From: Streptomyces sp. DvalAA-43 | GTDB taxonomy: Bacteria; Actinomycetota; Actinomycetes; Streptomycetales; Streptomycetaceae | DNA length: 64,000 bases | NCBI RefSeq assembly: GCF_900091725.1 | Contig: NZ_FMBW01000094.1 | Location: 246,999-310,998 of the forward strand | Direction of reading: 5' to 3' | Shown here: in pieces, positions 35,726 through 44,895 of the stretch | Position numbering within the stretch: the stretch's first letter is position 1 | Layout of the letters: each line of letters begins with the position of its first letter | Program-made: the position numbers and the translations under genes | Notes under the pieces: generated by a model | Seen by the model: the letters and a program-made list of their open reading frames with translations, nothing else | Database searches by the model: none | What the model was told of the DNA's origin: nothing

Positions 35726-36301
35726 TCAGGCCCGCTCGTCGGCCATCTCGACGGTGATGGCCCACCGTTCGTGATCGCGCCAGGCCCCGTCGATGAAGAG
35801 GAAGTCCGGCGAGAGCCCTTCGAGACGGAATCCGGCCCGCCGGACGAGGGCGAGCGAACCCTCGTTGCCGGGCTGGATGTTGGCCTCCAGGCGGTGCAGA
35901 CCGAGCGGCCCGAAGGCGTACCGCAGGACCAGGCCGAGCCCCTCGCTCATCAGGCCGCGTCCCGCCGCGTGGGCGAAGACCCCGTATCCGAGCGCGCCGC
36001 AGCGGAACGCGCCCGCGACGATGTTGTTGATGTTGATGAACCCCGCGATCCCACCCTCGATCACGCCCTCGGGCCCGTCCCCGCCACCGCGTTCGCAGAC
36101 GAGGAAGCCCGCCTTCGTGGGGTCGTCGATCAGCCGGCCCGCGTAGGCGGCGTACGCGCGGGCGTCCCCGGGCGGGAAGAGCCAGGGGCTGTGCAGGTCC
36201 CGGCTCTCCCGCGCCCGTCCGGTGAACTCCTCGGCATCGGCCGGTGCGAAGGGGCGGATCGCCGCGCGCCGCCCCACGGCCAGATAGTCGCTCTCGGACA
36301 T
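35726..36301 (-). CDS. RimJ/RimL-type GNAT acetyltransferase
   Basis: A 191-residue GNAT of the ribosomal-protein-acetyltransferase-like subgroup: N-terminal IRPFAPADAEEF, GFININNIV in the core, and the acetyl-CoA-binding segment AHAAGRGLMSEGLGLVLRYA followed by HRLEANIQPGNEGSLALVRR, the classical RimJ signature. Substrate unknown; similar proteins acetylate N-terminal residues, amino-sugars or antibiotics. It starts with ATG 36301 and is convergent with the GT-C gene. Confidence 0.88.
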   Translation of the reverse strand: MSESDYLAVGRRAAIRPFAPADAEEFTGRARESRDLHSPWLFPPGDARAYAAYAGRLIDDPTKAGFLVCERGGGDGPEGVIEGGIAGFININNIVAGAFRCGALGYGVFAHAAGRGLMSEGLGLVLRYAFGPLGLHRLEANIQPGNEGSLALVRRAGFRLEGLSPDFLFIDGAWRDHERWAITVEMADERA

Positions 36302-36360
36302 CCGGCCATCCTAAGGGCTCCTCCCCCGCTCCCGGGCTGGGCGCATGCCCAGGGCCGCCT

Positions 36361-37474
36361 TCAGGACACCGGCTGCGGCACGGGCACCCGGGCGACCGCC
36401 ACCTCGCCGGTCGACGGGTCGCCGTGGTTGTAGAGGACGGCGGAGCCGTCGGGCGTGAACACCGGGCGCGGGTGCCGGGGGTGGCGGTCGGCGGCCGTCC
36501 GGGCCAGGGGCGTACGGGCGCCCGTCGCCATGTCGACGAGCACGATGTCGGAGACCTGCCCGGCGTTCTGCCAGCCCCGTCCCGGCGCGTCGAGCGGACC
36601 GGTCGTGTCGACGACGGCCCACCGCCCGTCGCGGCTGATGTCGCAGTGCCAGTCCCGCTCCCCCGCGCTGACGAGGCGGGCCGCCCGGTCGTCCGGGTGG
36701 ACCGCGTACAGACCGCGCGGTCCCGCCTCGCTCTCGCCGTACGCGCAGACCACGGCGCCCAGGTCGTGGAACATCCAGCGCTCGTGGCCCACGGCGAGCG
36801 TGCCGCCGTCCGTCGACTGGTCGAGACGCGACGGCCCTGCGGTGCCCGTGCGGGGTGCCGGGCCCAGATCCGGTCCGGGACCTCCCGGGCGGGCCCTTCA
36901 TGGGCGAAGGTCAGCCACGACTCGTCGTGCGGGCTGTGCGCCGGATGGTTGGCGAACCAGTCCGTGCCGAACAGTTCGTCGGCCCGCCCGGTGGCCACCG
37001 AGATCTCCAGGCAGGTCACCGGATGCTCCCGGCCCACGGGCTGTTCCGTCACCACCACCCGGTCCCCCGCCGCCGTGAGGGAACAGAGGTTCTGGAGGGT
37101 GTGCCCCCGAGCGGCCGTGTACAGCCGCTCGGGGGCGCCGGAGTCCAGGTCGAGGACATGGAGGGCGTCGTTCCAGACCCAGGCCATCCGCTCGGCGGCC
37201 AGGGCCAGGGATCGCCCGACATCGTCCAGCAGCTTCGTCCCGCCTGTTCGCGCACCGCGTGGGCGGGGTCCTTGTCACGGTCGCCGGGCCAGGCCCGTTC
37301 GATCCCTTCGTACACGGGCTGCGCGCCGAGCACGGCGGTGGCGCGGGCCGGCTGGGCGTGGGCCGGTGCGGCGGCGGGGGCCTGCACCAGGGTGGCCGCC
37401 AGGGCCGCGACGGCGAGCGTCATGAGCGCGCGGCGCAGCCGGGTGAGTGTTCTTCTCGGTGGTGCTCCCGACAT
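36361..37474 (-). pseudogene. Decayed secreted oligogalacturonate lyase (PL22-like)
   Basis: Three frames must be joined to read one protein. Frame one, from ATG 37474 behind GAAGGG, gives a signal peptide (RALMTLAVAALAATLVQAPA) and GIERAWPGDRDKDPAHA. Frame two, after a shift near 37245, gives MAWVWNDALHVLDLDSGAPE, DWFANHPAHSPHDESWLTFA and HEGPAREVPDRIWA. Frame three, after a shift near 36850, gives VGHERWMFHDLGAVVCAYGE, DWHCDISRDGRWAVVDTTGP and HPRPVFTPDGSAVLYN. HEGP...RIW and the propeller repeats are typical of oligogalacturonide lyases, which degrade pectin fragments. Two frameshifts and shortening near the N-terminus make it non-functional. Confidence 0.7.
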
Positions 37475-37539
37475 CGCGAGGTCCCTTCTCGTGGGGCTGT
37501 CGGGCTGCTGGGCCGTTCCTGGCGACGGCGTCACCGCTG

Positions 37540-38607
37540 CGACCGGTCGAGGGCCGGGCCGAGGTCTGCGAGCGGTTCGGCGTCAGCTCCACGACCGCGG
37601 TGCGGGCCCTCAACGAGCTGGTCACCGAGGGGTACTTGGTGCGGCAGCGGGGGCGCGGGACGTTCGTGGCGGAGCGGAGCTCACCACCGGCCGGCACCGG
37701 AGCGGGGGCGCGTGAACGCTCGGTCGCCTGTGTGATGCACGGGCAGGGCCCGCACCAGTCGGCCGTCCTCGACGGCATCGAGTCGGTCTGCGGCGAGGAG
37801 GGTCTGCGGATGTTCCTGTCGAACTCCAAGGGCTCGAAGCAGGCCGAGGAGCACGCGCTGCGGCTGGCCCTGCAGACGGGCGCCGGCGGGGTGGTGCTCT
37901 ACCCCGTCGACAGCGGCTCGGACTCTCCGGCGCTGGCCGAGCTCGCCCGGTGCGGCGTCCCCGTCGTCATGATCGACCGCTACCACCCCGAATCCCCGAG
38001 CGATGCCGTCGTCTTCGACAACTACGCGGTGGGGTTCGGGCTCACCGAGCACCTCATCGAGCGCGGCCACCGCCGGATCGCCACGCTCTGGGACGAGACC
38101 GACGTCACCAGCGTGGCGGAGCGGCTCACCGGGCACGTCCAGGCGCTGCGCAAACACGGCATCCCGGTATCACCCGAGCTCACCGCCCTGACGACCTATC
38201 ACAGGCTCCCCGACGACCGGCGGCTCACGATGCTCTCGGCCTTCCTCGACCGCCCGGAGCCGCCCACCGTCCTGCTCTGCGCCAACGGCCACACCCTGGC
38301 GCACGCCGCCCGGGACCTCTCCGTCCTCGGCCTCGAAGTGCCCGGCCAGATCGAACTGGCGGGCATGGACGACGCCGGGCCCTTCGACCTGCTTCCGCTG
38401 ACGGTCGCCGCCACCCGTCTCCCCTCCCAGGAGATGGGCCGCCGGGCGATGGAACTGCTCGCGCAGCGCATCCGGAACCCGGACGGCCCGCACGAGGTGC
38501 GGCACGTCCTGCTACCCGTGGAGATCCGGACGCGCGACTCCGCACAGGCGTATCTGCGGGTGGTCGGGGCCAGTGAGGCCCGGCCCGCCCGAGAGCCTGT
38601 CAGGTGA
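37540..38607 (+). pseudogene. GntR/LacI-type regulator lacking the N-terminal part of its DNA-binding domain
   Basis: From 37561 the frame reads EVCERFGVSSTTAVRALNEL and LVRQRGRGTFVAERS, helices 2-3 and the wing of a GntR winged helix. A periplasmic-binding-protein-like sensor follows (VACVMHGQGPHQSAVLDGIE, VVMIDRYHPES, IELAGMDDAG). The normal first ~25 residues of the winged helix are absent: upstream sequence in frame is unrelated and overlaps the lyase signal peptide on the other strand, and no start codon with a ribosome site fits. The rest (~340 residues) is intact. It was probably the regulator of the adjacent pectin gene; a deletion seems to have removed its 5' end and the shared promoter. 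Confidence 0.6.
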
Positions 38608-38623
38608 CCTCCGACCGGTCACC
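38603..38623. terminator. Hairpin at the end of the GntR/LacI-type gene
   Basis: GGTGACC-N7-GGTCACC; the stem includes the TGA stop. It lies between convergent genes. Confidence 0.45.
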
Positions 38624-38652
38624 CGACGGGCACCGGACCCGGCCGCGCCGCG

Positions 38653-40470
38653 TCACTTCAGCCGGCCGCCGACCACCGGAAGCTCCAGCACCCCGGTGTC
38701 CTCGGGAGCGCTGACCACCGTGACCGGCTTGATGCCCCGGTTGCCGAAGTACGCGCTGTCGCTCGCCGCGATCACGAACTCCAGCCGGTGCCCGGCTTCG
38801 TACCGGTGGACGATGCCCGGGAGCCGCACGGTGAACGGGCGGGTGACGTCCGGCACCCGCACCGGGGCGACCAGCCGGTTCACGAGGGTCTTGCCGCCGT
38901 CCGGAGCCACGTCGTAGACCTTGGCGAACAGGACGAGCCTGTCGGCGGCGTCGCCGCTGTTCTGCACCCGCTCCGTCCTGGGCGAGACGACCTTCAGGGT
39001 GGCCTTCGGCGCGCCGACGACATCGACGGGGGACGTCAGCGGGGCGCTGGTCCAGCCGAGGTAGGTGCCCTGGGTGTCGTAGGGCTTGGAGTCGGGCAGT
39101 CCGATGAGACCGGCCAGCGAGCTCTCCGAATGGCTGGTGGGAATCAGCCAGTTGACGTACTGGCGGCTGCCCCGGGTGACCTTGGAGCGGTTGTCGACGA
39201 GCTTGCCGTCGCCGGACAGGTACATCTTCTGCGAGAGGGCCGGCACCGAGTCGGCCGTGCCGTAACCGCTCCGCCAGTCACGGTAGTAGGCGAACTCGGG
39301 CCCGGTGTCGGTGTTCTTCCGGTGCTGGAGGTAGCGGTCGAACCAGGCGAGGACGCGCCGTCCGACGTAGCTGGTCTCCAGATTGCCCTGACCCAGGTCG
39401 AGTTCGCCGGGTACCTGTCCGCCGCTGTGTCCCCAGGACTGCCAGATCATCTTGGCCGTGGTGCCCTGCGCCTTGAGCGTCTCGTAGCTGGCGGTGGCCT
39501 CGTTCAGGTTGAACAGGCTGTCGGTCTGGCCCTGGACGAGCAGGGTGGGTGCCTTGACCTTGCCAAGGTAGTCGACGGGTGACACGCTGCGCGCGTAGTC
39601 GAGCATCCCGGCGGTCCTGTCCGCGGGGTAGCGGCCGGAGTTGAGCAGCTGGATGGTGTCGCAGGCCCGCTCCGCGAAGTGAAGACAGGTGAGGTTGTTG
39701 AACCGGGACGGGTCGAGGCTCGCGTTGAGGACCGTCTGCCCCTCCCCCAGCAGATAGAAGCCGTCGGTCCACTGCCACTTGAAGACCCCGGCGGTGTCGG
39801 ACGAGACGCCCTTGCGCGTACCGGCGTTGTTCGGGGCGAGCGAGTACGCCAGGTCGTTCCAGGTGATCAGCGGTACCAGGGCGTCGACCCGCGGGTCGAC
39901 GGCCGCGGTGGCCAGCTGGATGGCGCCGCCGTACGAGCCGCCGATCATGCCGACCTTGGGGTCGCCTTCGCCGTCCCGGGTGACGTAGTCGGCCTTGGTG
40001 CCGTCGTCGGCGGCGCGGGTCCCGGCGAGGAAGTCGACGAGGCCGGACGCCGCCTCGCCGTCGACGGCCGGGTCGTCGAGGGTGATGAGACATCCCGACT
40101 TGCCGAAGCCGAGGCCGGAGTAGACGAGGCCGACGTAGCCGCGGGAGGCGAAGGCCTTGCCGATGGCGTCGGTCGAGCCGTCCGACTTGCTGCCTCCGAA
40201 GCCGTTGGTGGCGAGCACGGCGGGGGCCGGGTGCCGTGCGTCGACCCCGGCGGGCCGGTACAGATCCGCGTCCACGGTGCAGGAGCGATCGCCCGCCCGG
40301 ACGGTGAACCTCAGCGGGGTGACGCTGTACTGGACCGCGTCGGCGGCGGTCGCCCGCGCCGCACCGGTGAGGACCAGCGGTGCGGCGAGCGCGGCTCCGG
40401 CCACACAGGCGGCCGACTTCCGGGAGAGCGTCCGGTACCCGGACCGGGGGCGGGAAACAGCACGCGACAC
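38653..40470 (-). CDS. Secreted CocE/NonD (X-Pro dipeptidyl-peptidase-like) hydrolase
   Basis: A 605-residue S15-family hydrolase. A Sec signal peptide (SAACVAGAALAAPLVLTGAA) is followed by an alpha/beta-hydrolase domain with nucleophile GMIGGSYGG, acid in QGQTDSLFN and histidine in WGHSGG, then a jelly-roll-like C-terminal domain (ATLKVVSPRTERVQNSG, RYEAGHRLEFVIAASDS). Members cleave X-Pro dipeptides, acyl esters or antibiotic esters. GTG 40470 is preferred to GTG 40482 because GGAGG ends 5-6 nt before it. Its promoter carries two palindromes, so it is probably repressor-controlled. It lies after, but is separately promoted from, the four-peptidase operon. Confidence 0.88.
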   Translation of the reverse strand: MSRAVSRPRSGYRTLSRKSAACVAGAALAAPLVLTGAARATAADAVQYSVTPLRFTVRAGDRSCTVDADLYRPAGVDARHPAPAVLATNGFGGSKSDGSTDAIGKAFASRGYVGLVYSGLGFGKSGCLITLDDPAVDGEAASGLVDFLAGTRAADDGTKADYVTRDGEGDPKVGMIGGSYGGAIQLATAAVDPRVDALVPLITWNDLAYSLAPNNAGTRKGVSSDTAGVFKWQWTDGFYLLGEGQTVLNASLDPSRFNNLTCLHFAERACDTIQLLNSGRYPADRTAGMLDYARSVSPVDYLGKVKAPTLLVQGQTDSLFNLNEATASYETLKAQGTTAKMIWQSWGHSGGQVPGELDLGQGNLETSYVGRRVLAWFDRYLQHRKNTDTGPEFAYYRDWRSGYGTADSVPALSQKMYLSGDGKLVDNRSKVTRGSRQYVNWLIPTSHSESSLAGLIGLPDSKPYDTQGTYLGWTSAPLTSPVDVVGAPKATLKVVSPRTERVQNSGDAADRLVLFAKVYDVAPDGGKTLVNRLVAPVRVPDVTRPFTVRLPGIVHRYEAGHRLEFVIAASDSAYFGNRGIKPVTVVSAPEDTGVLELPVVGGRLK

Positions 40471-40493
40471 GAGGACCTCCACACCGAGGGCGC

Positions 40494-40554
40494 CTTACCG
40501 ACCGGTAAGCAACAGACCGCGCTCATGCTGTGACACGTGTCATAGTGATGTCAA
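40494..40554 (-). promoter_or_regulatory. CocE gene promoter with two operator-like palindromes
   Basis: On the minus strand, TTGACA (40554-40549), an 18-nt spacer and CAGCAT (40530-40525). The spacer contains the perfect 12-bp palindrome TGACACGTGTCA (40531-40542). Near the predicted transcript start is CTTACCG-AC-CGGTAAG (40494-40509), a TetR-operator-like inverted repeat. Both positions would block RNA polymerase. Confidence 0.6.
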
Positions 40555-40609
40555 CGTTCAGGGCGGCGTTTCCTGAACCATGCTCAACTTCTTTGCGATA
40601 CGCCCTCGT

Positions 40610-41554
40610 TCAGCGCAGTGCGGGCACCTCGGCCGTGAGGGTGGCGGGGCCGCCGTCGGCCGGGGCGTCCAGCACCGCGGGCACCCCGAGCGGAAGGGTG
40701 AGCGCCGTCGGCCCGTGCCCGAAGCCCAGCTCCTCGACGACGGGAACGCCCAGCGGGGCGAGCCGGTCGGCGAGCACGGCCCGCACCTTCTCGTACGGAC
40801 CGCAGCCCGCCCAGGAGCCGCAGACCACCCCGGCCACCCCGTCGAGCGCCCTGGCCCGCAGCAGTTGGGTGAGGATACGGTCGATGCTGTACGGGTCCTC
40901 GGTGGTGTCCTCGATCACCAGCAGCCCGCCCCGGGCCGACGTCCGGGCGTGCGGGGTGCCGAGTTCGGCGGCGAGCAGGCTCACACAGCCGCCGTAGGTG
41001 ATGCCGCGGGCCCTGCCGGGGACCAGCGCCCGCGCGGTGGGCAGGCCGAGGGTCCGTACCGTATCGGGCTCGAACAGGGTGGCCCGCAGGGACTCCTGGG
41101 TGTCCGGGTCCTTGAGGAAGGTCTCGGTGCCGGCCATCGGACCGTGCAGGGTGGCGAGCCCCACGCGCTGCGCGAACGCCTCGTGGAGCACGGTGATGTC
41201 GCTGTAGCCGATGAACACCTTGGGCCCCGCCGCGCGCATCGCCGCCCAGTCGACCAGGTCGGCCATCCGCTGCACGCCGTACCCGCCGCGGGCGCAGATC
41301 ACCGCGTCCACGGACGGATCGCACCAGGCCTGCTGGAGGTCCCCGGCCCGCTCCTCGTCCGTGCCCGCGAGGTAGTCCAGCCCGGGGTGGACCTGGCGCA
41401 CATGCGGCGCTTCGACGGGCTCAAGGCCCCAGCCGCGCAGGATGTCCAGGCCCGCCTCCAGCCGGTCGGCGGGCACCGGGCCGCTCGGTGACACGACGGC
41501 GATCCTGGCTCCCGGGCGCAGCCGGGCGGGGCGGGTCAGCGGTGCGAGGGTCAC
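40610..41554 (-). CDS. LD-carboxypeptidase family protein (peptidase S66)
   Basis: A 314-residue S66 enzyme (LdcA/MccF family). The N-terminal block IAVVSPSGPVPADRLEAGLD, VDAVICARGGYGVQRM, and the nucleophile FIGYSDITVLH are clear; LLVIEDTTEDPYSIDRIL supplies the catalytic Glu. LdcA removes the terminal D-Ala from peptidoglycan tetrapeptides; MccF cleaves the peptide-nucleotide antibiotic microcin C. GTG 41554 overlaps the S9 peptidase stop (GTGA). It is the last gene of a four-peptidase operon, suggesting use of D-amino-acid-containing peptides. Confidence 0.88.
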   Translation of the reverse strand: MTLAPLTRPARLRPGARIAVVSPSGPVPADRLEAGLDILRGWGLEPVEAPHVRQVHPGLDYLAGTDEERAGDLQQAWCDPSVDAVICARGGYGVQRMADLVDWAAMRAAGPKVFIGYSDITVLHEAFAQRVGLATLHGPMAGTETFLKDPDTQESLRATLFEPDTVRTLGLPTARALVPGRARGITYGGCVSLLAAELGTPHARTSARGGLLVIEDTTEDPYSIDRILTQLLRARALDGVAGVVCGSWAGCGPYEKVRAVLADRLAPLGVPVVEELGFGHGPTALTLPLGVPAVLDAPADGGPATLTAEVPALR

Positions 41555-43533
41555 TTCTTCAGCTCCAGGGGCGGGACGTCGGTGCGGTCGAGGCCGAAGG
41601 TCTGTCCGTACAGGGAGAGTTCGGCCTCCAGCGCGCGGACCATGGTGTCGGCGCGCCGGAATCCGTGCCCCTCGCCCTCGAAGGTCAGATACGCGTGCGG
41701 GATGCCCTTTCCGTCGAGCGCGGCCAGGAAGCGCTCGCACTGGACGGGCGGGCAGATCGGGTCGTCCAGTCCCTGGAGCAGGAGGAAGGGGGTGGTCAGC
41801 CGGTCGGTGCGGCTGATCGGCGAGCGTTCGCGGTAGCGGTCGGGGACTTCGGCGAGCGGGCCCACCAGGGATTCCAGGTACCGCGACTCGAAGTCATGGG
41901 TCTCGTCGGTTCCCCAGCCGGTCAGGTCGAGGATGGGGTAGATGACCGTTCCGCAGGCGTAGACGTCGGTGCCGGTCAGCGAAGCCGCGGTGGTCCAGCC
42001 GCCGGCGCTGCCGCCCCGGATGGCGAGCCGCCGCCGGTCTGCCGTGCCCTCGTCGGCCAGCGCCTCGGCGACGGCCGCGCAGTCCTCGACGTCGACGACG
42101 CCCCACTGCTCGCGCAGCCGGTTGCGGTAGGCCCGGCCGTGGCCGGTCGAGCCGCCGTAGTTCACCTCGGCGACGCCGATGCCGCGCGAGGTGAAGTAGG
42201 CGATCTCCAGGTCGAGTACGAGTGCGGCATGGCCGGTGGGGCCGCCGTGCGCCCAGACCACGTAGGGCGGCCGTTCGTCCTCGGGGCCGGTCCGGTCGGG
42301 GCTGCGCGGCGGGTAGACGTGGGCGTGGATCTCGCGTCCGCCGGGCCCGGTGAAGGTGCGCTGTTCGGGCCGCGGGTAGTACGCGGGGTCCACGGCGTCC
42401 TCGTGCGGTGACCCGATGACCCGGGTGCGTCCGGTCGCGGTGTCCAGCTCCACCACTTCGAAGGCGCTGTACGGGCTCGCGGCGACGCCGATGACCCGGC
42501 TGCCGTGCACGGCGAGCGTCTCGGCCCACTCGGTCCAGGGCCCCGCGGTGTCGACCAGTTCGCCGGTCTGCGGGTCGAGGATGCCGAGCGTGGTGGTCCC
42601 CCTGCCGTGGATGGTGGCGATCAGGCCGTTGTCCAGCGGCCGGAACCAGCTGAGGCCGATCTTCCAGAGCGGTCCGGCGAATTCCTCCTCGCCGGGGCGG
42701 AGCGCGACCGTGTCCCCGTGCGGGTCGGCGCGGTACAGGTTCCACCAGCCGCTGCGGTCACTGGCGAGGAGGAGATGCCCGTCGGCGTCCCATTCGATCT
42801 GCGGCACCGACTCCTCGGGGCCGCCGCCGAAGACCCGGGTCCGGTGGAAGGTGCCGTCCTCGGCGATGTCCGCGACCATCACCTCGGTACCGTCCCACGG
42901 CATCCGGGGGTGGTCCCAGACGATCCAGGCGGCCCGCCGCCCGTCGGGCGAGAGCTTCGCTCCGGTGACGAACCGGCGGCTGTCGTCGGTGAGTTCACGT
43001 ACCGCGCCGCGGTCGTCGGCGGCGGAGCCGTCCAGGGGTACGGCGGCGATCACCCGGCGCAGCTCGGTGGGGCCCTCGCCGGTGAACTCCTCCAGGACAC
43101 ACCACACCTCGCCCCGGTCGGGGTGGAGCTGCGGGTCGGCCCAGCGCAGTCCGCCGCCGACGGCCGAGACCGGGGTGAGCGGCCAGGGCTCGTCGGGCCC
43201 GTCGGGGGCGTAGGCGTACAGCCGCTGGTCGGCGAAGTGGACGAAGACGATCAGCGGGCCGCCCTCGGCCCGCCCGGTCCCGGTCCAGGGCACTCCGCCG
43301 TACTCGATGACCCGGCTCCGTACGTTCCACGGGGCGGGCAGTACGCACTCGGCGTCCCCGTCCGCACGGCGGCGGATCAGGGCGCGGCGGCCCGCCTCGG
43401 CGGGGCGCGGCTCCGTCCACCACACCTCGTCGCCGACGGTGGAGACGTACTCCGGGCGCCCGTCGTGGGAGGCGGCGAGCGCGGCGTCGATCGGCGACGG
43501 CCAGGTTCCGTAGGCCCCGGTGGGCAGCATCAT
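41551..43533 (-). CDS. S9 family prolyl-oligopeptidase-like serine peptidase
   Basis: A 660-residue cytoplasmic peptidase with an N-terminal beta-propeller (repeats such as VPQIEWDADGHLLLASDRSG and AKLSPDGRRAAWIVWDH) and a C-terminal alpha/beta-hydrolase domain: nucleophile AIRGGSAGGWTT, acid LQGLDDPICPP, histidine FEGEGHGFR. It resembles acylaminoacyl/dipeptidyl peptidases. GGGGGA precedes the ATG. It lies 18 nt after the M20 gene and overlaps the S66 gene by 4 nt. Confidence 0.9.
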   Translation of the reverse strand: MMLPTGAYGTWPSPIDAALAASHDGRPEYVSTVGDEVWWTEPRPAEAGRRALIRRRADGDAECVLPAPWNVRSRVIEYGGVPWTGTGRAEGGPLIVFVHFADQRLYAYAPDGPDEPWPLTPVSAVGGGLRWADPQLHPDRGEVWCVLEEFTGEGPTELRRVIAAVPLDGSAADDRGAVRELTDDSRRFVTGAKLSPDGRRAAWIVWDHPRMPWDGTEVMVADIAEDGTFHRTRVFGGGPEESVPQIEWDADGHLLLASDRSGWWNLYRADPHGDTVALRPGEEEFAGPLWKIGLSWFRPLDNGLIATIHGRGTTTLGILDPQTGELVDTAGPWTEWAETLAVHGSRVIGVAASPYSAFEVVELDTATGRTRVIGSPHEDAVDPAYYPRPEQRTFTGPGGREIHAHVYPPRSPDRTGPEDERPPYVVWAHGGPTGHAALVLDLEIAYFTSRGIGVAEVNYGGSTGHGRAYRNRLREQWGVVDVEDCAAVAEALADEGTADRRRLAIRGGSAGGWTTAASLTGTDVYACGTVIYPILDLTGWGTDETHDFESRYLESLVGPLAEVPDRYRERSPISRTDRLTTPFLLLQGLDDPICPPVQCERFLAALDGKGIPHAYLTFEGEGHGFRRADTMVRALEAELSLYGQTFGLDRTDVPPLELKK

Positions 43534-43551
43534 CGATTCCCCCTGTAGCGG

Positions 43552-44895
43552 TCAGGCAATGCGCAGATAGTGGTCGAGGACGCGGACACCGAAGTGCAGG
43601 GCCTCGACGGGGACCCGTTCGTCGACGCCGTGGAACAGCGCCTGGTAGTCGAAGCCGGCGGGCAGCTTCAGCGGCGAGAAGCCGTAGCCGGTGATGCCGA
43701 GCCGGGAGAACTGCTTGGCGTCCGTGCCGCCCGACATGCAGTACGGCACGGTGTGGCCGGCCGGGTCGAAGCGTTCGATGGCGGCGCGCAGTTTCGCGAA
43801 GGTCGGCGAGTCGACCGGGGCCGTGAGCGGGACCTCGCGGTGGTGGAACTCCCAGTCGACGTCGGGGCCGGTCAGCCGGTCCAGGGTGGCGTGGAACTCG
43901 TCCTCGCCGCCGGGCACCATCCGGCCGTCGATGAAGGCGGTGGCGTGGCCCGGGATCACATTGACCTTGTACCCGGCGTCCAGCATGGTCGGGTTGGAGC
44001 TGTTGCGGACGGTCGGTGCGACCAGGTCGGCGGCGGGTCCGAGCTTGCCGAGCAGTTCGTCCACGTCGAAGCCGGGGGCGTCGAGGTCGGGGTGGATGCC
44101 GTGCAGCGCGGCGATCTCGGTGAGTGCGGCGCGGACCGTCGGGGTGAGCCGGACGGGCCATTCGTGCTCGCCGATCCGGGAGACGGCGGCGGCGAGTGCG
44201 CTGACCGCGTTGGCCCTGTTGACCTTGGAGCCGTGCCCGGCCTTGCCGTGGGCGGTGAGCTTCAGCCAGGCGGTGCCGCGTTCGCCCGCGGCGATCGGGT
44301 AGAGCGGCAGGTCCGGTCCGGCGTGGAAGGTGAAGGCGCCGGATTCGCTGATGCCCTCGGTGCAGCCCTCGAAGAGTGCGGCGTGCCGGTCGGCGAGGAA
44401 GCCGGAGCCGTCGTCGGCGCTGGCCTCCTCGTCGGCGGTGTACGCGATCACGATGTCGCGGCGGGGCCGGACACCGGCCCGCGCCCAGGCGCGTACGACG
44501 GCCAGGACCATCGCGTCCATGTTCTTCATGTCGATGGCGCCGCGGCCCCAGACGACCCCGTCACGGACCTCGCCGGAGAAGGGGTGCACGGTCCAGTCGG
44601 CCGCCTCGGCCGGGACCACGTCGAGGTGGCCGTGGACGAGCAGGGCGTCGGCGGACGGGTCGGTGCCCGGAATCCGGGCGACCACGTTGGTGCGTCCGGG
44701 GGTCCGCTCCAGCAGGGCGGGTTCCAGTCCGGCGGCGGCGAGCCGCTCGGCGACGTACTCGGCGGCCGGGCGCTCCCGGCAGTCTCCGTCGCCGCGGTTG
44801 GTGGTGTCGATCCGGATCAGTTCGGAGGTGAACGTCACCGATTCGTCGAGCGCCTGCTGGTCGACGCTCTCCTGGGGGCCGGTCGCCTCAGCCAT
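43552..44895 (-). CDS. M20-family metallopeptidase
   Basis: A 447-residue M20/M25/M40 dizinc peptidase: metal ligands in VHGHLDVVPAE and GRGAIDMKNMDAM, the catalytic Glu in TADEEASADDGSG, and the dimerisation domain TAHGKAGHGSKVN. HTVPYCMSGGTDAKQFSRLG holds the last metal ligand region. Family members are carboxypeptidases, dipeptidases or aminoacylases. It overlaps the M55 gene by 8 nt with GGAGGAG in the upstream coding end, so translation is coupled. Confidence 0.9.
   Translation of the reverse strand: MAEATGPQESVDQQALDESVTFTSELIRIDTTNRGDGDCRERPAAEYVAERLAAAGLEPALLERTPGRTNVVARIPGTDPSADALLVHGHLDVVPAEAADWTVHPFSGEVRDGVVWGRGAIDMKNMDAMVLAVVRAWARAGVRPRRDIVIAYTADEEASADDGSGFLADRHAALFEGCTEGISESGAFTFHAGPDLPLYPIAAGERGTAWLKLTAHGKAGHGSKVNRANAVSALAAAVSRIGEHEWPVRLTPTVRAALTEIAALHGIHPDLDAPGFDVDELLGKLGPAADLVAPTVRNSSNPTMLDAGYKVNVIPGHATAFIDGRMVPGGEDEFHATLDRLTGPDVDWEFHHREVPLTAPVDSPTFAKLRAAIERFDPAGHTVPYCMSGGTDAKQFSRLGITGYGFSPLKLPAGFDYQALFHGVDERVPVEALHFGVRVLDHYLRIA

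Noticed and set aside
33819..37187. 1122-codon open frame on the minus strand
   Set aside because: It crosses asnB's promoter region, the GT-C gene and the acetyltransferase in antisense and has the arginine/glycine/proline-rich composition of a high-GC shadow frame. Only its 5' end is real, as one frame of the decayed oligogalacturonate lyase.
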